DNA of 49,718 bases from a virus: positions 1-49,718 of IMG/VR virus record IMGVR_UViG_3300004461_000041. One strand, written 5' to 3'. Positions 35,340-43,083 of the stretch are shown here, piece after piece. Under the pieces are notes generated by a model that did not search any database, had not been told where the DNA came from, and was given only the letters and a program-made list of their open reading frames with translations. Position 1 is the first letter of the stretch. Each line of letters opens with the position of its first letter. Position numbers and translations under genes: made by a program.

Positions 35340-36127
35340 TGGAACATACCGCCGCTATACGGTTCCTTCTTCGTCTTTGCCACCATCTTCGTTATCATCT
35401 CGTTCGCCATTTTCATCGCCTCCGATGCTTCCGATGAGGCTCTATCATATAATACTTTTGACCTTTCCTTAGCATTTTCTACATCGAAACCTAATTTCCC
35501 AATCTCATCAAGAGCATTCTCGATTGCAGTTTCTTCGTAGGGTCTCTGTACGTGCGAGGCTCCATGTGCAGGCATGAGTAATATATACGCACCCACCTCA
35601 TTTAGCGCAGTAAACATGAACGCAGGCAACCATCCCCATAGGGGCTGAATAGTCTCTGGCGCACCGACAGTACCGAGTTGCTCTCCATTTACTACTCTTA
35701 CCGACTCGGAAGGTTTCGCATCGAAAGCCGTACTCGATAGAGTTAGGAACTCTCCGACTCCTAAATCATAAAGACATTGAACGATGTCTCTCGCAGGCGG
35801 ATAGTTGAATAGCCATGCGTTCTTCTGCTCGCTCGGGTTTTCGCTTATATGTGCAGGAGTGAGAATCTCCACGATTAGAGTATCGTTCTTGCGATATACA
35901 GGCCAACCCGTAAACCCGACAGTTAGTATCGTGTGTGGGGATGACGCTACGTGCTTGCTTGAGATATACCCGATGGGCTTTTGTCCCTTCTCGATGAGGG
36001 ATGCGCCTACGACCGCAGGTAAATGGTCTGTGCCTACGCAGTCGTACAGGATAGCCTTCGTTATGTCAGTAGGTACTCCATCCATCCAGATGAAGTCAGT
36101 TTCGTTGATGGTTTTAATTTCGCCCAT
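35336..36127 (-). CDS. PAC2-like (proteasome assembly chaperone fold) protein
   Basis: A 263-aa protein. HLPAVVGASLIEKGQKPIGY, then SPHTILTVGFTGWPVYRK, LIVEILTPAHIS, and ARDIVQCLYDLGVGEFLTLS follow the strand order and motif spacing of the PAC2 superfamily. A C-terminal coiled coil follows (RASSEASEAMKMANEMITKM). Cellular members assist 20S proteasome assembly; a viral copy could target host proteolysis, or only share the fold. The ATG at 36127 is preferred to the GTG at 36136. ATGA overlap with the helicase gene. Confidence 0.55.
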   Translation of the reverse strand: MGEIKTINETDFIWMDGVPTDITKAILYDCVGTDHLPAVVGASLIEKGQKPIGYISSKHVASSPHTILTVGFTGWPVYRKNDTLIVEILTPAHISENPSEQKNAWLFNYPPARDIVQCLYDLGVGEFLTLSSTAFDAKPSESVRVVNGEQLGTVGAPETIQPLWGWLPAFMFTALNEVGAYILLMPAHGASHVQRPYEETAIENALDEIGKLGFDVENAKERSKVLYDRASSEASEAMKMANEMITKMVAKTKKEPYSGGMFQ

Positions 36128-36366
36128 GTTATACACAACACCTTATGTCCTTATGAATCCCTTTCTTTTTGACCGCCAAAAACAATTGAAAAATAAATAA
36201 ACGAGAGACTCAAAGCCAATCCCGCTTATTCTGTTTAATTTCATAAGAGTCAATTCCAATTTATTATACTAATACGGCAGTCGGCAATATATTTCTCCAT
36301 CTTAGGAAATAAGACAGAATAGTTTCAAATGTCTTGCAGTACAACACTTTTTAATTTCTCAATTAT
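36128..36366. promoter_or_regulatory. AT-rich intergenic region
   Basis: The longest gene-free stretch inside the minus-strand block apart from 47-48.6 kb. It is AT-rich (runs such as AATTGAAAAATAAATAAAC). It contains TAAGGAC at 36153-36147 on the minus strand with a degenerate TATA just upstream (GGGATTCAT), serving the PAC2-like gene. No ORF. A replication origin is possible but there are no clear iterons. Confidence 0.5.
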
Positions 36367-36975
36367 TTACAGGGCTTCTAAATAATTGCAATATTCGTAG
36401 TAATCTCTCTCATGGAAATTCATCCCACGCTTGTTGTTACCAGAGCGTTTTGATGGTTCCACCCACTTGCCCTCGACTAAATGACCCATACGTTCATACG
36501 CACGTCTTATGGCATCTTCTCTTTCTACGAATCTTTCCATAGGGAAAGGTCTGTAATCCACTTCTTCTCCTACGATAAACGAGGATACTACGTGCGAGAG
36601 TAATGATTGTGATAGGTGTACGACTGTGTATATGGGATGACTTTCGATAATAACGCAATCAGTAAGGACAATTTTGCTTTTGTCTCGCAGAGGCATCTGC
36701 TCATACGCAGCCCTTTTGCATCCTGTCTGTACGTATGCGTCTGCTATTGTGTGATAATCGTTAGGGATTTCAAAGACATCCGATTTTTCATATGAAAAAA
36801 TCAACTTCATAGCATCAGATTCTTCCAGAAAATTAGCAAGAACTTCTTTAAAATTTACTTTTAAATCTCCTTTCATCGCATGGTTTACAGTTTTTCTGTA
36901 CGTATTTGGGATTAGTTCATCTATGAACTCCCATACCTGCGAGTATCCGTCTAATACTACGTCATACTCACCCAC
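36367..36975 (-). CDS. Hypothetical protein, start uncertain
   Basis: A 202-aa protein if started at the GTG at 36975. The same frame stays open and coding-like upstream to about 37103 (IPAIRYLAEWIIAEPSDIS, then VDFICWRKVKGERRFQPYIH), but contains no ATG, GTG or TTG there. Either a rare start such as ATA is used or the true start was lost by an indel. Central part helical (LANFLEESDAMKLIFSYEK). Not recognised. Confidence 0.6.
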   Translation of the reverse strand: MGEYDVVLDGYSQVWEFIDELIPNTYRKTVNHAMKGDLKVNFKEVLANFLEESDAMKLIFSYEKSDVFEIPNDYHTIADAYVQTGCKRAAYEQMPLRDKSKIVLTDCVIIESHPIYTVVHLSQSLLSHVVSSFIVGEEVDYRPFPMERFVEREDAIRRAYERMGHLVEGKWVEPSKRSGNNKRGMNFHERDYYEYCNYLEAL

Positions 36976-37088
36976 TTGTAGGTGTATATATGGTTGGAAT
37001 CTACGCTCTCCCTTTACCTTTCTCCAACATATGAAGTCTACGACTGATATATCAGATGGTTCTGCGATTATCCACTCTGCGAGATACC

Positions 37089-37385
37089 TTATCGCTGGTA
37101 TGCGCTCAACCCCGATTTATTTTTCCTTGCTTTGGCAAGGAGGTCATCAGTAGTTTTGTTTCTCGTTTCGAGAACCATATCTTTCCAATCTTTAGCAGAA
37201 ACTATCTCTGATAGTGGTTTGTCTATTGTAGTGTAACTTCTTCGCACGAACTGTTCCGCTAAGGAACAGGGTTCGCAGATTGATGCTTGTGCAGGATGTC
37301 GTATGCTCTTAATCATGTTCTCTTCGAGTCCATCGAAGGATTGCTTTGCTCCGCAAATAGAACAGGTGTATGTAGGTTTTCCCAT
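37089..37385 (-). CDS. Zinc-ribbon protein
   Basis: A 98-aa protein: YTCSICGAKQSF and ICEPCSLAEQF give a four-Cys ribbon, followed by a basic helical tail (LLAKARKNKSG). The ATG at 37385 lies about 27 nt from a TATA-like TTTAAAA, so it probably starts a leaderless transcript. Confidence 0.65.
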   Translation of the reverse strand: MGKPTYTCSICGAKQSFDGLEENMIKSIRHPAQASICEPCSLAEQFVRRSYTTIDKPLSEIVSAKDWKDMVLETRNKTTDDLLAKARKNKSGLSAYQR

Positions 37386-37390
37386 GTTAC

Positions 37391-37981
37391 TCACACATCC
37401 TTACGTTCTTTTAAACCCTCTATCCACCAAGAAGGTGCGTCTACGCCTTTATCCCACTTAGCGAAGTGTGCTTTTTCTCGTAGGTAAAACTCACGATACG
37501 CTTCCACAGCCGTGTATTTGTCCTCGTCAAGTAAGTCCAAGTTGCGATTTTCAGATTGATTTAGGCATCGCATGAACGGAGTTCCTACTTGCTTATCTAA
37601 TCCATTTTCGCCAAGAACTGTAATTACAGGGATGTATTCACCCCATCTAAAAGCCCCCACCAGATGGTCAAGTTGTCCAAATGCGAAATGTTCTTTACCG
37701 TATCTTTTTTTGAATTGACGACAAAGTTCTTTGGTGTGATTAAAGAGCCACCAGAAGTTTCTGTGTGCTTCTGCCGCCCATTGAGTGCAGGGATGATTGA
37801 GGTATCCGCCTTTGTGAGGCTGTCCTCTCGTTGTGAGAGGCATATCTTCGGGAGGTGCGCCAGAGATTAGTAATGCTCCTACGAGCATCTGAACTCCTTC
37901 TACGCACATTTTACTTGAGTGTGAGTCGCAGACCATTTCTGCCGCAGTAACTGGATTTTCGTGCAATACAAATATGTTCAT
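37391..37981 (-). CDS. Conserved phage-type protein of unknown function
   Basis: A 196-aa protein. The N-terminus MNIFVLHENPVTAAEMVCDS, then HSSKMCVEGVQMLVGALL, followed by HPCTQWAAEAHRNFWWLFNH, is a signature I associate with a widespread family in T4-like and marine phages (MNIFVL..P..AA...CD.H..KM). His, Asp and Cys conserved in that pattern suggest a metal or catalytic site. Function is not known to me. Confidence 0.65.
   Translation of the reverse strand: MNIFVLHENPVTAAEMVCDSHSSKMCVEGVQMLVGALLISGAPPEDMPLTTRGQPHKGGYLNHPCTQWAAEAHRNFWWLFNHTKELCRQFKKRYGKEHFAFGQLDHLVGAFRWGEYIPVITVLGENGLDKQVGTPFMRCLNQSENRNLDLLDEDKYTAVEAYREFYLREKAHFAKWDKGVDAPSWWIEGLKERKDV
37397..37415 (-). promoter_or_regulatory. 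Promoter inside 3' end of gene 37391-37981
   Basis: Minus-strand TTTAAAAGAACGTAAGGAT: TATA-like box at 37415-37409 and TAAGGAT (one change from TAAGGAC) at 37403-37397, upstream of the ATG at 37385. It overlaps the last codons of the upstream gene. Confidence 0.6.
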
Positions 37982-38112
37982 TGTTTATCTCTCCCAATCA
38001 AAAACATTCTCGCTTCGATTGACTTAGTAATACAAGGCTCACATACTTTATATTTTCCAGAACGTAGTCCTCTGGATTCTGCATTTTCTTCTCTACACAT
38101 ATCGCACTTCAT
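37978..38112 (-). CDS. Small zinc-ribbon protein
   Basis: A 44-aa protein with CDMC at 3-6 and CEPC at 24-27. The ATG at 38112 is just after GGGGAG and overlaps the upstream stop, so a longer frame to 38163 is rejected. Confidence 0.6.
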   Translation of the reverse strand: MKCDMCREENAESRGLRSGKYKVCEPCITKSIEARMFLIGRDKQ

Positions 38113-38297
38113 CTCCCCATCATCCTCGATATACGTGTAGGTATGACTAATGTCGCATTGCAAGTATCACAACAACGACCATCAGCGACTGGCTGTGCAT
38201 TGTGTCCTTCTGCCCAATACACATCGCCATTGGCATCCCTACGCAAGTCAATCTTTTCTCCGCAGATATCGCAATCTTTCTGCTTCCAAATTTTCAT
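38109..38297 (-). CDS. Small zinc-finger protein
   Basis: A 62-aa protein: KDCDICGEKIDLRRDANGD, then EGHNAQPVADGRCCDTCN. The HN.xPV.DGrCC..CN motif is common in phage zinc proteins of unknown role. Confidence 0.65.
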   Translation of the reverse strand: MKIWKQKDCDICGEKIDLRRDANGDVYWAEGHNAQPVADGRCCDTCNATLVIPTRISRMMGR

Positions 38298-38524
38298 GCG
38301 CCCATCTCCTTCAAACGAGACATTGCTATTTCAAGTGATTCGAGTGCGTCCTCTGCGTATTCCATCGAGCGACTATATTCCATACTCGCATGATGCGATT
38401 CTTCGATGTCCAAACTACGACAGAGGTCATTGACCTCATCTATATCGCAAAGTAATCCACCCAGTCTATCGACTAAGTCTCTCAGTTCTTCTATTTTTAT
38501 TTGTATTTCTTTCGTTTCTATCAT
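38294..38524 (-). CDS. Coiled-coil hypothetical protein
   Basis: A 76-aa helical protein (IQIKIEELRDLVDRLGGLLC) with a second acidic helix (DALESLEIAMSRLKEM). ATGA overlaps. Unknown. Confidence 0.55.
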   Translation of the reverse strand: MIETKEIQIKIEELRDLVDRLGGLLCDIDEVNDLCRSLDIEESHHASMEYSRSMEYAEDALESLEIAMSRLKEMGA

Positions 38525-38769
38525 TCTATTTCGCCTCCGTTTTCTACTACGTCAAATTCAGCACACGCATCTGGATAATGCTCGTCTAAGAACTGGAAAA
38601 CTCGCAAGGACTTTCCTTGAAAGTGCTTTCTCTGGTTCTCTATTTGCGTAACTATGTTCTCAAGTCTGCATAACATATCGGGTATTAACTTCTCCGTTCG
38701 CCCACTCGCCAATGAGACATTATGTATCTCTTCTATCAATTTTCTTGCCGTGTCTATATTCAATATCAT
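38521..38769 (-). CDS. Helical hypothetical protein
   Basis: An 82-aa protein from the ATG at 38769, which follows AGGAGAGG closely; the in-frame ATG at 38805 would add 12 Arg-rich residues. Contains ARKLIEEIHNVSLASGR and a Cys (DMLCRLENI). Unknown. Confidence 0.5.
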   Translation of the reverse strand: MILNIDTARKLIEEIHNVSLASGRTEKLIPDMLCRLENIVTQIENQRKHFQGKSLRVFQFLDEHYPDACAEFDVVENGGEIE

Positions 38770-38812
38770 TCTTCTTCCTCTCCTTCTACTATCATCCATT
38801 GCCATTCGCTTT

Positions 38813-39034
38813 TCATTCTTCTTCCTCTCCGCTTGTTATTGCTCCTTCGCTTCCATCTCTGTATATGACTGCGGTTTCACCATTATCTAAGTACGACAGT
38901 ACATAAAATACGTTATCATCATTAGGCGTGAGCCACATACATCGAGCGATTCTTCCTTCGTCTGTGGTAAATGTGTGTGTAGATTCTATTGCATAGAACT
39001 TGCCTTCTATCTCCACCGTAGCAACTTCATTCAT
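38813..39034 (-). CDS. Small beta-rich hypothetical protein
   Basis: A 73-aa protein (VATVEIEGKFYAIESTHTFT) ending in GEEEE. Overlaps the upstream stop by 8 nt. Unknown. Confidence 0.55.
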   Translation of the reverse strand: MNEVATVEIEGKFYAIESTHTFTTDEGRIARCMWLTPNDDNVFYVLSYLDNGETAVIYRDGSEGAITSGEEEE

Positions 39035-39533
39035 AGAAAAGACTCCTTAGTTCGTTGTTTCTTCGCTCTTTTTGCGTTTGTTCTTTCATATCCTTGAACG
39101 TATCTAATCCGATAGCCAACTCTGGAGTTTGTAATATCTCCGATATTCTTTCCATAAACTGTACTCCGTAGATGTCTGGGTCTGCGATTTCTGTTTCATC
39201 GTACTCGTATTTCACGATTGCTCTGCCTCTAAGCATCTGGGCATTTGTGCCGTCGCCGTTTACTCCGCAAGCCATGACGGATGCTATTTCATTGGTTTCC
39301 AAGTTCATTAGCAAGCCTTCTTCATTTACAATGACCTCTAAGATGTTTCCTAATGTCATGTCGAAGTTGTCTGGTTCTGCGTTGCAATGCACCAAGAACT
39401 GCGCCCCTTCTGCGACTGGAGCATACTCGATGTACCCTTGAACCCATGATTGCTTCTCACCGAGAGTCGGTTCTTCCGTCTGCTTGAAAACGATTTTACC
39501 ATCGGTGTTTAAAAATGCGAATTCAGTTACCAT
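39027..39533 (-). CDS. DUF3846-like protein
   Basis: A 168-aa protein. VQGYIEYAPVAEGAQFLVHC, then NEEGLLMNLETNEIASVMAC, and a late RGRAIVKYEY strand follow the DUF3846 pattern (G.yIe...l..., vNEeGLl..l..N..A, i.G.aiv), often found near phage regulatory genes. The last about 50 residues are a helical extension. The ATG at 39533 overlaps the upstream stop (TGATG). Confidence 0.6.
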   Translation of the reverse strand: MVTEFAFLNTDGKIVFKQTEEPTLGEKQSWVQGYIEYAPVAEGAQFLVHCNAEPDNFDMTLGNILEVIVNEEGLLMNLETNEIASVMACGVNGDGTNAQMLRGRAIVKYEYDETEIADPDIYGVQFMERISEILQTPELAIGLDTFKDMKEQTQKERRNNELRSLFYE

Positions 39534-39730
39534 CACTCTTCCTCCTCATCTGTGTGTGCTTGTTCTACGTGTTTCATGTTGATGTTTGCGAGGTCAATCA
39601 GTTCTCCGATTAACGCCTCCATCCTGTCATGCCATTCTTCGGACATGACTACACCTGTCTGGGTGTTCATGTATTCGCTCGTCAGTTGTCTTTGTTCTTG
39701 CATCATTATGTCTAAGTAATCCATATTCAT
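39533..39730 (-). CDS. Small helical hypothetical protein
   Basis: A 65-aa protein (MNMDYLDIMMQEQRQLTSEY) with an acidic end. The ATG at 39730 overlaps the upstream stop and has GGAGG 2-6 nt before it, so the longer frame to 39757 is rejected. Confidence 0.55.
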   Translation of the reverse strand: MNMDYLDIMMQEQRQLTSEYMNTQTGVVMSEEWHDRMEALIGELIDLANINMKHVEQAHTDEEEE

Positions 39731-39996
39731 TCCTCCTCCCCACAGCAAACTTCGCAAGCAAATCCACTAAGGATTTCCTCACATTCATCGCACCAGAGGT
39801 AATCCTCTCGCAGGGAATCTAAGTATTCATCGAGAGCAATCTCGTACTGAATGGGGTCTACTTGCTTTAGCAATTCAGACATCGTGTATGTCGTGCCGAG
39901 AACATCTACGTCATTGTAACACTCATCTAACATCTGGTCGTAGATGTGGTAAATCTCGGGCTTGTATCTGTATGTGTATTTGTATTTCATGTTCAT
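39727..39996 (-). CDS. Hypothetical protein with C-terminal zinc ribbon
   Basis: An 89-aa protein: Tyr-rich N-terminus (MNMKYKYTYRYKPEIYHIYD), helical middle, then CDEC ... CEVCCGEEE. Coupled by ATGA at both ends. Confidence 0.6.
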   Translation of the reverse strand: MNMKYKYTYRYKPEIYHIYDQMLDECYNDVDVLGTTYTMSELLKQVDPIQYEIALDEYLDSLREDYLWCDECEEILSGFACEVCCGEEE

Positions 39997-40136
39997 TCCT
40001 CCACTTCAATCGGCTTCTTGTGATAGATTGTCTCGTTGATAGCGAGCAAGATAGCGTTACCTCGCTCGGCAGTCTCGACGTATTCGGCTGATAGTTCGTG
40101 TATGTATTCGAGTAATCCTTCTGGTGTCATATTCAT
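39993..40136 (-). CDS. Small helical hypothetical protein
   Basis: A 47-aa amphipathic helical protein (MTPEGLLEYIHELSAEYVET) with GGAGG upstream and ATGA overlaps on both sides. Unknown. Confidence 0.55.
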   Translation of the reverse strand: MNMTPEGLLEYIHELSAEYVETAERGNAILLAINETIYHKKPIEVEE

Positions 40137-40798
40137 TCCTCCCCTTCGTCCCATCCGAATGGGTCATCGTTGTTGTCATCCGAGTCTGGGTCTATGTCAT
40201 CCGAGATGTCTGTCGTCATCTTGCCTTCGGCCTTAGCCTCTATGACGGCATCCTTTAGCAAATCTGCGACATCGTCCATACTTCCTACGGCTTGCTTCTC
40301 CAACATCATGTCGCCCATTCTTTCCTGTACTCGGTTTATGTATGACCTTACTGCGGGTTGCAGTAGATGTGCGGGAACTGCTAATCCATCTTCGGACTGC
40401 TCGACATTATCGCAAGTTTGCTTTATGACTAAAGTCATGTATTTGTACTGCATATGCGCCCTACGCTGTTCGATGTCTTTGGGAGTCTCCCAATCGCCCA
40501 CTTCTGCGCCATCGAAGTCAGACGGAGAGAACTCGATATCGCAATCATGGATAACTCTTACTGCTTCGGAGAAGAATATAATGTCATGCACATCTACCTT
40601 GTGATTGTGTGCAATCTTAAGTGCTTGCGAGTGTAGTCTTTGTAGGTTCAACGTCGCTTTCTGGGAAAGTCTATCTGGGAAAGCAGGACTTCCATCTTCC
40701 AACACGAACCCGTAGTCTGGGTGCGCTATTATTCTTTGCTCGTACACGGAATGTCTGTAAAACATCACTACATCATCAATCGTTTCTAAATTCATCAT
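40133..40798 (-). CDS. Hypothetical protein with acidic tail
   Basis: A 221-aa protein starting MMNLETIDDVVMFYRHSVYE; helical core (IEQRRAHMQYKYMTLVIKQT) and an Asp-rich tail (DISDDIDPDSDDNNDD). Such tails mimic DNA or bind basic partners. A TATA-like TATAAT about 21 nt upstream of the ATG suggests its own promoter. Not recognised. Confidence 0.6.
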   Translation of the reverse strand: MMNLETIDDVVMFYRHSVYEQRIIAHPDYGFVLEDGSPAFPDRLSQKATLNLQRLHSQALKIAHNHKVDVHDIIFFSEAVRVIHDCDIEFSPSDFDGAEVGDWETPKDIEQRRAHMQYKYMTLVIKQTCDNVEQSEDGLAVPAHLLQPAVRSYINRVQERMGDMMLEKQAVGSMDDVADLLKDAVIEAKAEGKMTTDISDDIDPDSDDNNDDPFGWDEGEE

Positions 40799-40836
40799 CG
40801 TTCTCAACTCGGTTCATTATAGGGGGTTTTGGTATA

Positions 40837-41379
40837 TCAATCTTCTCCGTACTTAGACTTCTTCAACTTGGCTATGGCCTTCTGTACGTCTCTGTCCTTG
40901 AGTATGCCTGCGTCCAACCACTCTTGCAGTTGCGACTGTATGTCCACAGTCCATCTGAATTTTGAACGCAAGGAATGTGTGCTAAAAATTAAATCTTCGT
41001 AAACGAACAACGTATCTTCGTTCCAGCCATTTACTTTTGCGGTATGTTTTCGTATGATTTTCAAAGCACCGACTGACATACTTCTTCCGTAGTGCTTGAC
41101 CATATGACAGCGAGGACATAGGGATTGTACGCCTGTGAGTGTTTGCGTCATTGTGTTATCGTTATACTCCCATGACTCATGGCATTCGACTGCGTGTTTG
41201 CGACCTTGATTCAGACCAGAGTCTCCACAAATCTCGCAACAGTTGTTTGCCAGTTCGTATCTCCACTTACGTAGTCTGTCCCATCCAGACGGAGGCAACA
41301 ATGCTCGCAGATTTGCGCCCCATGTGCCTGTGGGTATGAGTTCTGCTTGCAGAACTGCTTCATTCTTCTTGCGACTCAT
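40837..41379 (-). CDS. HNH endonuclease
   Basis: A 180-aa protein. CCEICGDSG, HAVECHESWEYN, then SLCPRCHMVKHYGRS form a zinc-stabilised beta-beta-alpha HNH site (His-Glu in VECHE, Cys pairs on each side). A Trp-rich N-terminus precedes it (SGWDRLRKWRYELANN). Could be a homing-type, packaging or defence nuclease; free-standing here. The ATG at 41379 is chosen over 41397. Confidence 0.85.
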   Translation of the reverse strand: MSRKKNEAVLQAELIPTGTWGANLRALLPPSGWDRLRKWRYELANNCCEICGDSGLNQGRKHAVECHESWEYNDNTMTQTLTGVQSLCPRCHMVKHYGRSMSVGALKIIRKHTAKVNGWNEDTLFVYEDLIFSTHSLRSKFRWTVDIQSQLQEWLDAGILKDRDVQKAIAKLKKSKYGED

Positions 41380-41431
41380 CTTCCTCACACTCCTCAAATA
41401 CTTCTTGAATGGCTTTTACAAAGCCTCTCAT
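41360..41431 (-). CDS. Possible mini-protein before HNH gene
   Basis: A 23-aa acidic frame (MRGFVKAIQEVFEECEEDES) with GGAGG upstream and ATGA overlap with the previous stop; it overlaps the HNH start by 20 nt. It may only couple translation. Confidence 0.35.
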   Translation of the reverse strand: MRGFVKAIQEVFEECEEDESQEE

Positions 41432-41859
41432 AGATATTCCTCCAGAGCATCAGCGACTTGTGTCTTGATGTCTTGCTTGTCCAAGACATTTTCTGGATTT
41501 GCATTGCGACCAATTCCATACATGAGTGTTCTGCGAGGCTCTATCTTCGGCTTTCTCTTCGGTACGAAGTGAGACTTAAGTCTCTTAGGTGGAAGGAACA
41601 ACTTCGGTGAAGCCGCAGCAGTTTTCATAAAGACGGGTACGTGGTTGTTGGTACATCTATACGAACCGACACCGACCAATTCCATATCACTTACGCAAAG
41701 TGGGCAGATGCCTGCTTGCGTCTTGATGCCTTCTGGCATGGGAACCATGTATTCTACATGGGATTTGAACGGAGTCCATGCGAGGACATGAATCCAACTA
41801 TCGTTGTCGATGACTCGAATCTGTTTCGCAACATATCCTTCGGGCAAGGCTCGACTCAT
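41428..41859 (-). CDS. Hypothetical protein with zinc ribbon
   Basis: A 143-aa protein. After a beta-rich start (HVLAWTPFKSHVEYMVPM) comes CPLC ... YRCTNNH, a zinc site, and then a basic region (LFLPPKRLKSHFVPKRKPKI). The ATG at 41859 overlaps the upstream stop; the longer frame to 41934 is rejected. Confidence 0.6.
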   Translation of the reverse strand: MSRALPEGYVAKQIRVIDNDSWIHVLAWTPFKSHVEYMVPMPEGIKTQAGICPLCVSDMELVGVGSYRCTNNHVPVFMKTAAASPKLFLPPKRLKSHFVPKRKPKIEPRRTLMYGIGRNANPENVLDKQDIKTQVADALEEYL

Positions 41860-42113
41860 TCTGTTCGCCCCCTCTCCATAGCGAAGAGAATAGCGAAGTA
41901 CATGACGTTGATTCTGTCGCAGAGTCGTATCCATTCGGGAGTTTTGTATTGCTCCGTCATTCCATGCTTATCGTAGAAACGGGACATCTCATCACGTATA
42001 GCGACCTCATTTGCATACGTGTTTATCAAGACTGGTGCTTCCCATGAGTCTGGATGACCTACATGGTTTCCTTCGGAATCAGTCCACAATTTCAGTTGTT
42101 CGGGCATACTCAT
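41856..42113 (-). CDS. Hypothetical protein
   Basis: An 85-aa protein from the ATG at 42113 (MSMPEQLKLWTDSEGNHVGH), helical C-terminal half (CDRINVMYFAILFAMERGR). ATGA coupled. Unknown. Confidence 0.55.
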   Translation of the reverse strand: MSMPEQLKLWTDSEGNHVGHPDSWEAPVLINTYANEVAIRDEMSRFYDKHGMTEQYKTPEWIRLCDRINVMYFAILFAMERGRTE

Positions 42114-42346
42114 TCTATCACCTCTATTGCTACATGGTAGCAATTGTTAGCCATTTGCCATACACAATGCTCATCCATACAGAACAACTCGCCGTAGGCA
42201 TCCTCCTTCAACTCGTCTACATTTAAGATGTGGGTGTTGCAATATTGACATCGAAGATATTCGATTTCTTCGTCAGTCTCATATTCTCCGTCATATATCG
42301 TTCCTGTTACTACGTACTTCGTTTTATTTTCTTCTGTCATGCTCAT
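42110..42346 (-). CDS. Small zinc-binding protein
   Basis: A 78-aa protein with CQYCNTHI and FCMDEHCVW, giving three or four Cys plus His. Beta-rich N-terminus (KYVVTGTIYDGEYETDEE). ATGA coupled. Confidence 0.6.
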   Translation of the reverse strand: MSMTEENKTKYVVTGTIYDGEYETDEEIEYLRCQYCNTHILNVDELKEDAYGELFCMDEHCVWQMANNCYHVAIEVIE

Positions 42347-42777
42347 TCCTCCACTAAGTCGCCCATTGCTTCACGCATGAGGGACTTGATTTGCGATTTA
42401 CTCATCACCTTGCTCTTATCGACATCGGTTGAACGCTGTCTTACAGGCATAGGTGGGAGATTGGTTGGTGCAGATGCAGTCGATTTCCAACGTGTAGAGG
42501 AGCGTCTGGAGCGACTTCCGACTGAGTGGTTACGGCGACTACGTCGTTCTGGACTTCGGTTGCGATTTTTGTAGAGGCTGATTCGCTCCCAGAGGGACTT
42601 ACGCTCCTTCTCGCTGTATGGGGGAATCTCTGTGAGATTGATGTCCTCATCTGTGCCGCCTCTTACGAGTCGCACTACTTTTTCGTCGTGGTCTTTAAAG
42701 ACCATACAGACAGAGTCTGTATTGTTGCTCATGTTTCTTACTCGGATAAATCCGACGCATTCCATATTTGGTTTCAT
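42343..42777 (-). CDS. SR-rich basic-linker protein
   Basis: A 144-aa protein: a folded N-terminal part (MECVGFIRVRNMSNN), then an Arg/Ser-rich tract at about 72-98 (RNRSPERRSRRNHSVGSRSR), then a C-terminal helix (VMSKSQIKSLMREAMGDLV). RS repeats resemble eukaryotic SR linkers and viral nucleocapsid RNA-binding linkers. Nucleic-acid binding is likely; function unknown. Confidence 0.6.
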   Translation of the reverse strand: MKPNMECVGFIRVRNMSNNTDSVCMVFKDHDEKVVRLVRGGTDEDINLTEIPPYSEKERKSLWERISLYKNRNRSPERRSRRNHSVGSRSRRSSTRWKSTASAPTNLPPMPVRQRSTDVDKSKVMSKSQIKSLMREAMGDLVEE

Positions 42778-42920
42778 TGTATCACTTCCATTTGTGCATT
42801 TTCACACGCCTTGCATAGGCAGTCTATGTCGAATCTGAATTCGTTGTCATCGTAGATGTAAATATAATTTCCATAGGCGCAGTCATCGACTGTCATAATT
42901 CTGGTGGCTCGTTCAATCAT
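42774..42920 (-). CDS. Small Cys-rich protein
   Basis: A 48-aa protein: strands with NYIYIYDDNEF, then DCLCKACENA and an earlier DDCAYG, a possible zinc site. ATGA overlap with the SR-rich gene. Confidence 0.55.
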   Translation of the reverse strand: MIERATRIMTVDDCAYGNYIYIYDDNEFRFDIDCLCKACENAQMEVIQ

Positions 42921-43083
42921 TGTTCTCACCTTCTAATAGGGGTCGAGGGTATTTATAGTCATCGTCGTTTTTCATGTTGTCTCTTCGCACACGCTCTATC
43001 TGTTGGTGTGCAAGTACCATGAGTGCGTCGAACGCAAACATACATAGCACGATTGCGAGTACATAGGCTACGAATGTTATCAT
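42913..43083 (-). CDS. Small membrane protein
   Basis: A 56-aa protein: one N-terminal membrane helix (MITFVAYVLAIVLCMFAFDA) and a charged C-terminus, so N-anchored. The ATG at 43083 overlaps the upstream stop. Unknown. Confidence 0.6.
   Translation of the reverse strand: MITFVAYVLAIVLCMFAFDALMVLAHQQIERVRRDNMKNDDDYKYPRPLLEGENND

Noticed and set aside
42441-42650. Other-frame ORFs over the SR-rich gene
   Set aside because: Shadow of the Arg/Ser codons; the frame at 42343-42777 has coupled start and stop and folded flanks.
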